Below are positions 1 to 7,293 of a stretch of DNA of 27,061 bases, piece by piece. The stretch lies in NCBI GenBank assembly GCA_002479415.1, contig DLMZ01000016.1:1165-28225 (forward strand), written 5' to 3'. A program made the translations under genes and the position numbers. The stretch is from Firmicutes bacterium UBA7523. Lineage in GTDB: Bacteria; Bacillota; Dethiobacteria; Dethiobacterales; Dethiobacteraceae. The notes beneath the pieces were generated by a model. It saw nothing but the letters and a program-made list of their open reading frames with translations, was not told the origin of the DNA and did not search any database. Every line of letters begins with the position of its first letter. Positions within the stretch are counted from its first letter, which is position 1.

Positions 1-355
1 TTTTTAGGTTAACTTTGCTCATTATTTCGTGATTCACATGCATATGAGAAATAACCTTTGCTTTTTTACTAAAAAAAGAAGCAATTACACTTGCTTTTAC
101 ATCATGAGCGTGAATAATGTCAGGTTGAAATTTTTTAATTACTTTAAAAACCTCTATAATGTTAACTTTTGCTAGAGGGTAAAAACTTATCTTTTCTTTT
201 TCGCAAGCTTCTCTAATCTGTCCATCTTTGCTTGAATATACCATATCAAAGCTATCGTCATTAAAAAGACTTATTATTTGAAAAACAACATTTTCAGCTC
301 CTGAAAATCTACTACTACTTAAAAGGTGTAGCACTCTTAATTTTTTATTAGACAT
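1..355 (-). CDS. Glycosyltransferase family 4, N-terminal part (cut by window edge)
   Basis: The reading frame starts at an ATG at 355 and stays open to the left edge, giving the first 118 residues. A good ribosome site (GAGGTGA) sits 4-5 bases before the ATG and only 4 bases separate this gene from the stop of the upstream glycosyltransferase, so the two are co-transcribed and probably translationally coupled. The N-terminus is that of a GT-B fold, family-4 glycosyltransferase: a short beta strand (VLHLLSS), then the SGAENVV motif that binds the acceptor side, and later QPDIIHAHDVKAS, the usual end of the second strand-helix unit. It should act on the cytoplasmic face, adding a sugar to a lipid-linked polysaccharide intermediate. 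The nucleotide-sugar binding half lies outside the window, so donor and linkage cannot be guessed. Confidence 0.85.
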   Translation of the reverse strand, partial: MSNKKLRVLHLLSSSRFSGAENVVFQIISLFNDDSFDMVYSSKDGQIREACEKEKISFYPLAKVNIIEVFKVIKKFQPDIIHAHDVKASVIASFFSKKAKVISHMHVNHEIMSKVNLK

Positions 356-359
356 GTTC

Positions 360-1481
360 TCACCTCATTATCACTGAAGTATATATCGAGAGCATTTCCT
401 TTTTTACATTCTCAACATCAAACTTCTTAATCGTTTCTAAGTTACTAGCTCTCATTTTTTCTAGTAACGCCTTATCTGATGCAAGAATATTTATCGCTTC
501 AGCAATTCCTTCTGAATCATCCGGATCTCTTAAAAACCCACCAACACCTTCTTGAATTAAGTCTACGTTCCCTCTTACTTTTGAAGCGATACATGGTAGC
601 CCCGCACTCATTGCTTCCATCATAGATCGAGGTAACCCTTCTTGGTATGTTGAAAACAAAAAGATGTCTGCTATAGTTAATAATTCTTTTATATCCGTTC
701 GAAAACCTAAAAAATGAATTTTGTTTTCTACACCTAGGTCGCTGGCTAATTTTTGTAAAGACTCTAATTTAGGCCCTTTCCCACATATTAAGAAATGTAA
801 ATTCTGATTATTTGCTTTTGCAATAGCCTTAATAGATGCTGTGTAATTTTTTCTATCAATTAAGTCTCCCATTGCAATTAAAACAATATCCTCAGAAGAC
901 AATCCCAATGAATCTCTAAGTTTTTTTGAATCTGCATTTTTAAGTTGATACATTTCAGTGTCTACACCAACACCTGGAACATAATAAACTTTTCCACTGT
1001 TCCTAAGCTTAAATTTTTGCGCTGCTTGATAATCCTCTTCATTCATCGTTATAATTGCATCTGTATACTTAGCCATCCACATTTCAGCCCATTTAAAAAC
1101 TGTTCTATTTATAAAAGATGCCCCTTTATAAAAATGAAAACCGTGAGCAGTATAAATAACTTTAGGTACTCCAGCTTTTTTCCCACATAGCCTTCCTAAC
1201 ACTCCACCTATAGGGGTGTTACAGTGTATCACATCAAATTTTTCTTTATCAATTAACTCCAACATTTGCTTATATGCTGTTATGTTCTGTTTGCTAAATG
1301 GATTTCTATCTAAGTCAATATGGTGTAGTTTAACGCCATATTTTTCTGGATTGTCATTAAAGTTTGAGTAATTTGCTGCCATATGAAACTCGTAACCTAA
1401 GCTTTGTCCAGCAATTATTGATGGGAGGGTAAAGTTTGTTATTCTGTTAGTAATATTGCTTATGAATAGTATTTTTTTCAT
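360..1481 (-). CDS. Glycosyltransferase family 4 (EpsD/CapM-like)
   Basis: A full-length 373-aa GT-B glycosyltransferase. The N-terminal domain begins MKKILFISN, and FDVIHCNTPIGGVLGRL and VIYTAHGFHFYKG are typical of the family-4 enzymes of capsule and exopolysaccharide loci. The C-terminal domain has GKGPKLESLQKLASDLG and the signature EGLPRSMMEAMSAGLP (E-x7-E) near residue 280, which contacts the nucleotide-sugar donor. It is expected to transfer a hexose or N-acetylhexosamine to an undecaprenyl-diphosphate-linked sugar on the inner face of the membrane. The ribosome site AGGAGT overlaps the stop of the preceding phosphotransferase gene (12-base gap), which fits one operon with the phosphotransferase at 1494-2120 and the partial glycosyltransferase downstream. 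The resemblance to EpsD/CapM is by family; the sugar is unknown. Confidence 0.9.
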   Translation of the reverse strand: MKKILFISNITNRITNFTLPSIIAGQSLGYEFHMAANYSNFNDNPEKYGVKLHHIDLDRNPFSKQNITAYKQMLELIDKEKFDVIHCNTPIGGVLGRLCGKKAGVPKVIYTAHGFHFYKGASFINRTVFKWAEMWMAKYTDAIITMNEEDYQAAQKFKLRNSGKVYYVPGVGVDTEMYQLKNADSKKLRDSLGLSSEDIVLIAMGDLIDRKNYTASIKAIAKANNQNLHFLICGKGPKLESLQKLASDLGVENKIHFLGFRTDIKELLTIADIFLFSTYQEGLPRSMMEAMSAGLPCIASKVRGNVDLIQEGVGGFLRDPDDSEGIAEAINILASDKALLEKMRASNLETIKKFDVENVKKEMLSIYTSVIMR

Positions 1482-1493
1482 ATTGATATACTC

Positions 1494-2120
1494 CTAAGAT
1501 TTTACTTCTTGCTTTAGCTTTGAATCAATTCTTTCATTGTTATAAAGACCTTCTCTTTTAACGACTGTGCTGATTGTTTTGAAAAATATTTTTATGTCCA
1601 ACAAAAAATTTACATTATTGGCATACCAAGAATCTTTTAACCTTTTTTCTCTTTTAGTTAAACCATTCCTGTAATAAGCTTGCGTAAAACCTGATATTCC
1701 TGGTCGTACGTTCATCTTGTCAATTTCATCATATTGAAAGCTTTGGAGTGCATCCCAGGTACTAGCTCTAGGTCCAAGCAAGCTCATGTCTCCCTTGATA
1801 ACGTTAAATACTTGCGGGATCTCATCCAAGCTTGTTTCTCGTAAAAACTTTCCAACTTTTGTTACACGCGAATCTATGCTCGAATTGTATGTGCTTCCAT
1901 CTTCATTTCTAATATCTGGCGCATCTACTTTCATAGATCGAAATTTAATCATCCTGAATTTTTTTCTGTTTTTACCAATCCTATCTCCTAAATAGAAAAT
2001 AGGTCCGTCATCTTCGAGCTTTATGCACATAGCTATGATTATAAAGAATGGTGTGAATAGCACTATAATTATAAATGAAAGCAAAAAATCTATGATTCGT
2101 TTGAAATATTTTTTATACAT
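1494..2120 (-). CDS. Undecaprenyl-phosphate sugar phosphotransferase (PglC/EpsL type)
   Basis: A 208-aa member of the bacterial sugar transferase family (polyprenyl-phosphate sugar-1-phosphate transferase), which starts glycan assembly by moving a sugar phosphate from a UDP-sugar to undecaprenyl phosphate. It is the short, monotopic form: one hydrophobic re-entrant segment at residues 8-35, then DDGPIFYLGDRIGK, FRMIKFRSM, ETSLDEIPQVFNVIKGDMSLLGPR and RPGISGFTQ, all family signatures. The Asp-Glu pair in SLDEIPQ is the catalytic dyad known from PglC. Length is normal for the small class; there is no WbaP-like membrane domain. The start has GGGGTGA before the ATG. Small PGTs of this type often use UDP-N-acetylbacillosamine-like sugars, which agrees with the dehydratase and aminotransferase encoded upstream, but this substrate is inferred. 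Confidence 0.93.
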   Translation of the reverse strand: MYKKYFKRIIDFLLSFIIIVLFTPFFIIIAMCIKLEDDGPIFYLGDRIGKNRKKFRMIKFRSMKVDAPDIRNEDGSTYNSSIDSRVTKVGKFLRETSLDEIPQVFNVIKGDMSLLGPRASTWDALQSFQYDEIDKMNVRPGISGFTQAYYRNGLTKREKRLKDSWYANNVNFLLDIKIFFKTISTVVKREGLYNNERIDSKLKQEVKS

Positions 2121-2149
2121 TTTATCACCCCATATATCATGTTAAATAA

Positions 2150-3373
2150 TTACTTCCAGATAGGTCCTTTAATTCCACTATTTGTTTTTACTTTAATATT
2201 TAGCGTTTCTTGAATTATATTAACATGTTCTTCTAACTGCGTATGACTCCCTGCACTTAAAACAATAAACGTTCTTGCAGTTTTGTCAGTGTAAGGTTTA
2301 GTTTTCATCCCTACAAACAGTGTGTCTAAACTGTTTCTATGTATAAAAGGCATGTTCTTCACTTCATCAACACCTTCAATTGAAACAATTTCTCCAACTG
2401 GTAAAAAGAAAGCTATATAACAGCAAACCTTACCTGTATTACTTATTCTTGGATATTCATGCTGTGATCCTGTCGCAACCTCAATTAAAAATTTCTGTGC
2501 ATTAAGTCCCGTAGATATAGATATTAAATCTGATGATATAAATACACCACCACCTCTGGCTGCCGTTTCAATTAAATATATCTCATTTCCATCCATTATA
2601 AATTCACTATGAGTAATGCCTTGTTTTAATCCAAATCCAGTAATAATTCGTCTATTTAAATCCTTAACTCTATTGATTAACTCTTCATCCGCAGTAGAGG
2701 GAAATATTCTCGTCGTTGCCGAAAAAACATCTGGAATATCAAAATAATGAGTGTCTCCGCAAATAAGGTTTTCGTACTTATAATCATGAACTAGACCTTC
2801 CACCACAAATTCGCGTCCCATAACAAATTGTTCTATTAGTACGTCCCCTTGATTTGAGTACAATACTGCTTCTTCGAACTTGTGCAATAGTTCTTCTGTA
2901 TTTGTGACTTTTAAAACACCTTTACTCCCCTGATTATCAAATGGCTTTATAATTGCATCCCCCTTTAAAGTTTCAAAAAAATCTATCGCCTCTTGTACAT
3001 TGCTTACCCTTTTGTAATTAAGAGTGGGGATGCCTAAGTCCTTACACTTCTCTCTCATTAGATATTTATTTGTAAATAAGCATGCTGTTTCATAACCTAT
3101 CCCTGGTAGCCCCATCTTTTCTGCCACATATGCCGCGGTTCGTACTGGAATATCTGTTTGATCAGTTATCACTCCAACAACCTTATGCTTTTCAGCATAT
3201 TTTAAAATTGTTTCTTCATCACGAACATCAGCATAAACAGAATATGTAGCATATTTAAAACCTGGTTCATCTTTTTGAGGTGAAACTATTACAGCATCAT
3301 ATCCACTTTTTATTGCTTGCTCAATAAGTGGTATTTGTAAGGTGCTCGCTCCAAGAATCATTAAATTATTCAT
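2150..3373 (-). CDS. ATP-grasp ligase of the polysaccharide cluster
   Basis: A 407-aa ATP-grasp protein. The first 110 residues form a Rossmann-like pre-ATP-grasp domain (MILGASTLQIPLIEQA; VVGVITDQTD). The ATP-grasp core follows, with NKYLMREKCKDLGIPT, the nucleotide-binding strand and loop AIIKPFDNQGSKGV, EQFVMGREFVVEG, and the metal-binding EIYLIETAARGGG near residue 270. Enzymes of this fold join a carboxylate to an amine or other nucleophile with ATP hydrolysis. The layout is like PurK/CPSase-like ligases found in surface-glycan loci, where they can attach an amino acid or another acyl group to an amino sugar. That role is inference from context. The ribosome site GGGAGGG lies 4-5 bases before the ATG, and 29 bases separate it from the next gene downstream. 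Confidence 0.85.
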   Translation of the reverse strand: MNNLMILGASTLQIPLIEQAIKSGYDAVIVSPQKDEPGFKYATYSVYADVRDEETILKYAEKHKVVGVITDQTDIPVRTAAYVAEKMGLPGIGYETACLFTNKYLMREKCKDLGIPTLNYKRVSNVQEAIDFFETLKGDAIIKPFDNQGSKGVLKVTNTEELLHKFEEAVLYSNQGDVLIEQFVMGREFVVEGLVHDYKYENLICGDTHYFDIPDVFSATTRIFPSTADEELINRVKDLNRRIITGFGLKQGITHSEFIMDGNEIYLIETAARGGGVFISSDLISISTGLNAQKFLIEVATGSQHEYPRISNTGKVCCYIAFFLPVGEIVSIEGVDEVKNMPFIHRNSLDTLFVGMKTKPYTDKTARTFIVLSAGSHTQLEEHVNIIQETLNIKVKTNSGIKGPIWK

Positions 3374-3714
3374 AATACCCTCCCAGCCTAAGTAGGCAAC
3401 ACAAATAGCAATAAAACAATTTCATGTGCAAGCCCTTCCACTTTACTATGATTAGTTTAAGAAGAAAGCATACTACAAAGCACGGAGAAGTGAGTCTTCG
3501 ACTGCTCCTTCTGCTTAATACAATACAGCAACCCGTGCAAGAGTAAACTTATAAGCACAAATAAATAGTTCTATAAGAGCATACGCTAATTATTCTTTAG
3601 TGTGATGATTCGGTCACTGCCTTCTTCCCCAAGTATTGAAGGGAGACCAGAACATGCTTTAAATCAGTATCTTTAACGCTATCACCCAACCATAAACTTC
3701 CTGTTTTCAATATC
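3374..3714. other. 341-base gap within the polysaccharide cluster, no supported gene
   Basis: This gap separates the aminotransferase from the ATP-grasp gene. On the minus strand a 37-codon frame (TTG at 3710 to a stop at 3597) and a 25-codon frame ending at a TAG near 3587 overlap it. Both look vaguely protein-like but neither has a ribosome site, and both are closed by stops on each side. I see no consensus promoter and no strong terminator. It could be decayed coding sequence left by exchange of genes in this variable locus, or a leader for the ATP-grasp gene. Confidence 0.4.
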
Positions 3715-4926
3715 TTAAAACTTATTCATCACCATTTTCACGCTACTAACAACATGCTCCACTTCTTCATCAGCAAGCAAAGCATGCAACGGCAACGTAA
3801 TCTCATTCTTATACATATCAAATGAATTCGGATAGTCTTCCATCTTAAATCCTAAGTTCTTATAAGCTGTATGCATTGGAAGTGGCTTGTAATGAACATT
3901 AGTCGCTACTCCTTTTTCAGCCATCTTCGTAATAACTTCATTCCTAAATGCTTCATCTTTTCCATTAAGCCTTAATAAATAAAGATGCCCACTAGATCTA
4001 TAAATGTCATCATAATGCTTCATTGGCGTTACATCTAACCCACTTAGCAACTCATCATACTTTTCAATAATTTCTTTTCTTCGACTAAGTGTTCCTGGAT
4101 ATCTTCTAAGCTGAGCAATGCCAAGTGATGCCATGATGTCAGTCATATTACACTTATAATTTGGAGCTACAATGTCATACTCCCATGCCCCTAGATTAGT
4201 TTTAGCAAATGCATCCTTTGATTGGCCATGAAGTGAAAGAAGCATATACTGCTTATATATCTCTTCATTATCAAGCCCATCTATATCTTTCCATGTAACA
4301 GCTCCACCTTCAGCAGTTGTAATATTCTTTACTGCATGAAAAGAGAAAGATGTAAAATCAGCAGCTTCGCCACTAATCTTTCCTTTATATGTAGCTCCAA
4401 TTGAATGGGCTGCATCCGCTAAAATAATAACTCTACCAAAAGCCTTTTGAAAATCATTCGAAGGGTTAAATAAATGTTTCTTGTTTTCTACAGCCTGAAA
4501 TATTTTATCATAATCGCACATCACTCCTCCAATATCTACAGGAATGATAGCTTTTGTTTTCTCTGTAATTGCATCATTGATTCTATCATAGTCAATATGA
4601 AATGAATCCTTTCCTGAATCTACAAGTACAACTTTAGCCCCAACATGAGTAATTACACTTGCTGAAGCAGAATAAGTATACGCACAAGTGATGACTTCAT
4701 CTCCCGGCCCTATACCTAGAAGTCTTAATGTCATTTCCATTGCAGCAGTAGCTGAATTCAAACATACGGCTTTAGATGTATTACAAAACTCTGCTATTTG
4801 GTTTTCGAAATACTTTGTCTTAGGCCCAGTCGTTATCCAGCCCGACCTTAACGTATCTACTACTTCATTTATCTCATCATCTGTAATATCCGGTGGTGAA
4901 AAAGAAATGTTTCTTAACTGTATCAC
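3715..4926 (-). CDS. DegT/DnrJ/EryC1/StrS aminotransferase (PglE/LegC-like)
   Basis: A PLP-dependent sugar aminotransferase of about 403 aa. Such enzymes turn a 4-keto-6-deoxy nucleotide sugar into the 4-amino sugar with glutamate as donor. The family marks are LRSGWITTGPKTKYFE at the N-terminus, CLNSATAAMEMTLRLLGIGPGDEVI, the cofactor-contacting ADAAHSIGA and the Schiff-base lysine in SFHAVKNITTAEGG (Lys200 in this numbering). SFSPPDI near the start is common in PglE/LegC-like enzymes. The frame extends to a GTG at 4941, but that GTG lies inside the ribosome site (AGTGAGGT). The GTG at 4926, 8 bases behind the site, gives the usual family start (MIQLRN), so I chose it. The likely partner is the 4,6-dehydratase encoded upstream, giving UDP-4-amino-4,6-dideoxy-GlcNAc; no acetyltransferase is seen in the window. 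Confidence 0.92.
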   Translation of the reverse strand: MIQLRNISFSPPDITDDEINEVVDTLRSGWITTGPKTKYFENQIAEFCNTSKAVCLNSATAAMEMTLRLLGIGPGDEVITCAYTYSASASVITHVGAKVVLVDSGKDSFHIDYDRINDAITEKTKAIIPVDIGGVMCDYDKIFQAVENKKHLFNPSNDFQKAFGRVIILADAAHSIGATYKGKISGEAADFTSFSFHAVKNITTAEGGAVTWKDIDGLDNEEIYKQYMLLSLHGQSKDAFAKTNLGAWEYDIVAPNYKCNMTDIMASLGIAQLRRYPGTLSRRKEIIEKYDELLSGLDVTPMKHYDDIYRSSGHLYLLRLNGKDEAFRNEVITKMAEKGVATNVHYKPLPMHTAYKNLGFKMEDYPNSFDMYKNEITLPLHALLADEEVEHVVSSVKMVMNKF

Positions 4927-5097
4927 GATCTTCAACCTCACTAATTCCCTAAATTATGCGGAACACTTCATCCCTTGAATCCTTCACAAACTACACTTAA
5001 CCCATAAAAAACAAAATCAGCTATTGCATTACCGTGAATCTGTCTCTAAAGACATTCGCAGCAATACGATAGCCTAGCAATACTGCTATTAGGTTGC

Positions 5098-5241
5098 CTA
5101 TTTAAGGCGGATGTCATAGTTTTTATTCATCCTGGCCACCGCATTTTGTGGAGTTAAATCTGTAATATTAAAAGCGGTTTTGCGGTCTGGCAGTTCTTCT
5201 TTTTTCTTTGCTCTTTGCTTTCTTCTGTCAGGGTGTCCCAT
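5098..5241 (-). CDS. 47-aa basic small protein, function unknown
   Basis: A short gene with an excellent ribosome site: AAGGAGGT lies 4 bases before the ATG at 5241. The product begins MGHPDRRKQRAKKKEE, is strongly basic and hydrophilic in its first half, and ends NAVARMNKNYDIRLK. It has no signal peptide, membrane segment or cysteine. The frame extends further upstream to 5439, but that part overlaps the end of the dehydratase gene and reads like a shadow; the Shine-Dalgarno decides the start. It sits 58 bases downstream of the dehydratase on the same strand, so it may be the tail of that transcript. I do not recognise the family. Small basic proteins at this place could bind RNA or the kinase/phosphatase module, but there is no direct evidence for either. 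Confidence 0.6.
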   Translation of the reverse strand: MGHPDRRKQRAKKKEELPDRKTAFNITDLTPQNAVARMNKNYDIRLK

Positions 5242-5299
5242 TAGTACCTCCTTGACATGACAAATAAACCTTGCCGGAAAGCTTATGCACATCAGCAAT

Positions 5300-7111
5300 T
5301 TAGCTAATCTTAGATTGTTGGAGGGGGAATGCAAACGGGCTTTCATTCCCAAGACGAAGGATTCTATTAAGATGGGCGATTTCCTTACCGAATGACACGC
5401 CGTTTTGATCAGATGCACCGGCGATAAAAATCCGTTCATGTTTAGTTACTTTAATGCCCTCTTCCCCGGTAAGCACCTCTTCAAACAATTTTTCACCGGG
5501 GCGAATACCGGTATAAACAATCTTAATATCTTTATCTGGCTCAAAGCCTGAAAGCCGGATAAGATCGTGGGCTAGATCTGTAATTTTAACCGGGTCTCCC
5601 ATATCTAGAACGAGAATCTCGCCGTTTTTCCCTATGGAGCCTGCTTGGATAACCAGCTGCACCGCTTCGGGGATAGTCATAAAATAACGGGTCATGTCCT
5701 GGTGAGTGACGGTAACCGGGCCGCCTTCTGCGATTTGTTTCTTAAAAAGGGGAATCACGCTGCCGCGGGATTCTAACACATTGCCGAAGCGGACGGCGCA
5801 AAAGCGGGTTTTAGACTTCTTAGCCATTGTCTGGATGGTTATCTCAGCCATACGCTTGGTAGCGCCCATGACGGAAGTGGGATTAACCGCTTTATCAGTG
5901 GAGATGAGGAGAAAGCTTTTAGCTCCAAAGCGGTCTGCAGCTTCTGCTACGTTCCTTGTGCCAAGAATATTGTTGACCATGGCCTCTTCCCTGTTGCATT
6001 CCATAAGAGGAACATGCTTGTGGGCGGCGGCATGGAATATTACAGCAGGATTATGAGTGCTGAAAATGGCTCCTATCCTTTTCTCATCCCTAACATCTGC
6101 AACGATGGGAACTAGCTTGCAGTGAGGGAAACGCTTTTGCATTTCCATTTCAATATCATAGACATTGTTTTCGGTTTGATCCAGCAATAACAACTTTGCA
6201 GGGTTGAATCTTGCTATCTGGCGGCAAAGCTCCGAACCGATAGAACCGCCGGCACCGGTAACAAGCACCGTTTCACCTGACAGGTAACCGGCTATTTCAT
6301 CAAGATTTAGCCTAACCTCTTCCCGGCCAAGAAGGTCTTCTATCTGGACTGGGCGGATTTTACTGATAGATACATCACCGCTTAAAAGCTCGTAAACACC
6401 GGGCAGGATGTTGACTTTACTCGGCAGCTTACTGCAGATGCGGGTAATCCTGGCGATAGTTTCTTTGGAGGCAGAAGGCATGGCTATCACAATTTCATTC
6501 ACACGGTGCTTTTCTACCACCTGCGGAATGGCATCGCTGCCACCTAGGATTTTTATGCCGTGAATTGCGCAGAATTGTTTGTCCGGGGCGTCATCGATAA
6601 ACCCCACTGCCACCTTATTAATTAAGGGTTCGTGCCTTTGCAGCTCCTGGACAACTATGTTGCCTGCGTAGCCGGCGCCTACAATAAGCACCCGGGAAGC
6701 TAGCGCGTGGGCTCTGCCCTGGTAAGCACGCCGGAGAAGACGCAGAGCGAACCTTACTCCGCCGATTAAGCCAATATTTAATATCCAGCTAATTATGTAT
6801 ACACTGCGGGGAAGTACAGCCCCAACAAAATGGGAATAGCCGTAAATAAAGATGGAGCTTAAGGTTACTGCGTACACAACGGCGTTTAGTTCGTCAATAC
6901 TTGCGTATTGCCAGATGCTGCGGTAAAGGCCGAAAGCGTAAAATGTGGACAGCCGGATGATTAAAACCGCGAACAACAACTGTTGGTAACGCTGAAGGTA
7001 GATGGGCTGAACGTCAAAGTCGAAGCGCAGGAGGATAGCAAAAAAAAGGGCTATAGCAACCAATACCGCATCTATTAAGATTAGATATAATTGCCTTCTG
7101 TTAATTTTCAT
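5300..7111 (-). CDS. Membrane-bound nucleotide-sugar 4,6-dehydratase (PglF/CapD/WbpM type)
   Basis: A 603-aa polysaccharide biosynthesis protein with the normal length and layout of the large UDP-GlcNAc C4,6-dehydratases. Residues 8-125 hold four membrane segments. A first Rossmann domain has VGAGYAG at 144-150. The catalytic short-chain dehydrogenase domain has the NAD loop TGAGGSIG at 285-292 and VPIVADVRD. The active-site stretch STDKAVNPTSVMGATKR spans 404-420. Thr405, Asp406 and Lys407 match the known catalytic set, and Met415 stands where short-chain enzymes have Tyr; this replacement is characteristic of the PglF/WbpM class. It would convert UDP-GlcNAc to the 4-keto-6-deoxy sugar for the aminotransferase downstream. 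The start is ATG with GAGGTG 6 bases before it. Base composition is clearly higher in G+C than in the genes to its left. Confidence 0.95.
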   Translation of the reverse strand: MKINRRQLYLILIDAVLVAIALFFAILLRFDFDVQPIYLQRYQQLLFAVLIIRLSTFYAFGLYRSIWQYASIDELNAVVYAVTLSSIFIYGYSHFVGAVLPRSVYIISWILNIGLIGGVRFALRLLRRAYQGRAHALASRVLIVGAGYAGNIVVQELQRHEPLINKVAVGFIDDAPDKQFCAIHGIKILGGSDAIPQVVEKHRVNEIVIAMPSASKETIARITRICSKLPSKVNILPGVYELLSGDVSISKIRPVQIEDLLGREEVRLNLDEIAGYLSGETVLVTGAGGSIGSELCRQIARFNPAKLLLLDQTENNVYDIEMEMQKRFPHCKLVPIVADVRDEKRIGAIFSTHNPAVIFHAAAHKHVPLMECNREEAMVNNILGTRNVAEAADRFGAKSFLLISTDKAVNPTSVMGATKRMAEITIQTMAKKSKTRFCAVRFGNVLESRGSVIPLFKKQIAEGGPVTVTHQDMTRYFMTIPEAVQLVIQAGSIGKNGEILVLDMGDPVKITDLAHDLIRLSGFEPDKDIKIVYTGIRPGEKLFEEVLTGEEGIKVTKHERIFIAGASDQNGVSFGKEIAHLNRILRLGNESPFAFPLQQSKIS

Positions 7112-7250
7112 TTTGGCACCTCAATACAGGGATGATTTTGGATATAGATATAGTTTTTACTAGTGATTCTACAGGCAGGGAGGAAATTCCTGCTAAGATT
7201 TCATAATCAATGTTAAATATATACGCAAGGTTTATAAAACATTACAAAAA

Positions 7251-7286
7251 AAATCCGCTTCCTAATTAAAGCAAGGAAGCGGATTT
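7251..7286 (-). terminator. Rho-independent terminator of the SLH gene
   Basis: A perfect 12-bp stem (AAATCCGCTTCC at 7251-7262 with GGAAGCGGATTT at 7275-7286) and a 12-base loop lie 7 bases after the SLH gene's stop. On the minus strand the stem runs into eight T residues. It should end the SLH transcript and separate it from the dehydratase operon. Confidence 0.92.
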
Positions 7287-7293
7287 GGTTTAT

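Noticed and set aside
5242..5439. Upstream extension of the 47-aa gene to 113 aa
   Set aside because: It overlaps the end of the dehydratase gene in another frame, while the perfect ribosome site is just before 5241.
7175..7193. GCAGG-N9-CCTGC with an AGGAAATTCCT core upstream of the dehydratase
   Set aside because: It could be an operator, but it is short, has no second copy and no clear promoter beside it.
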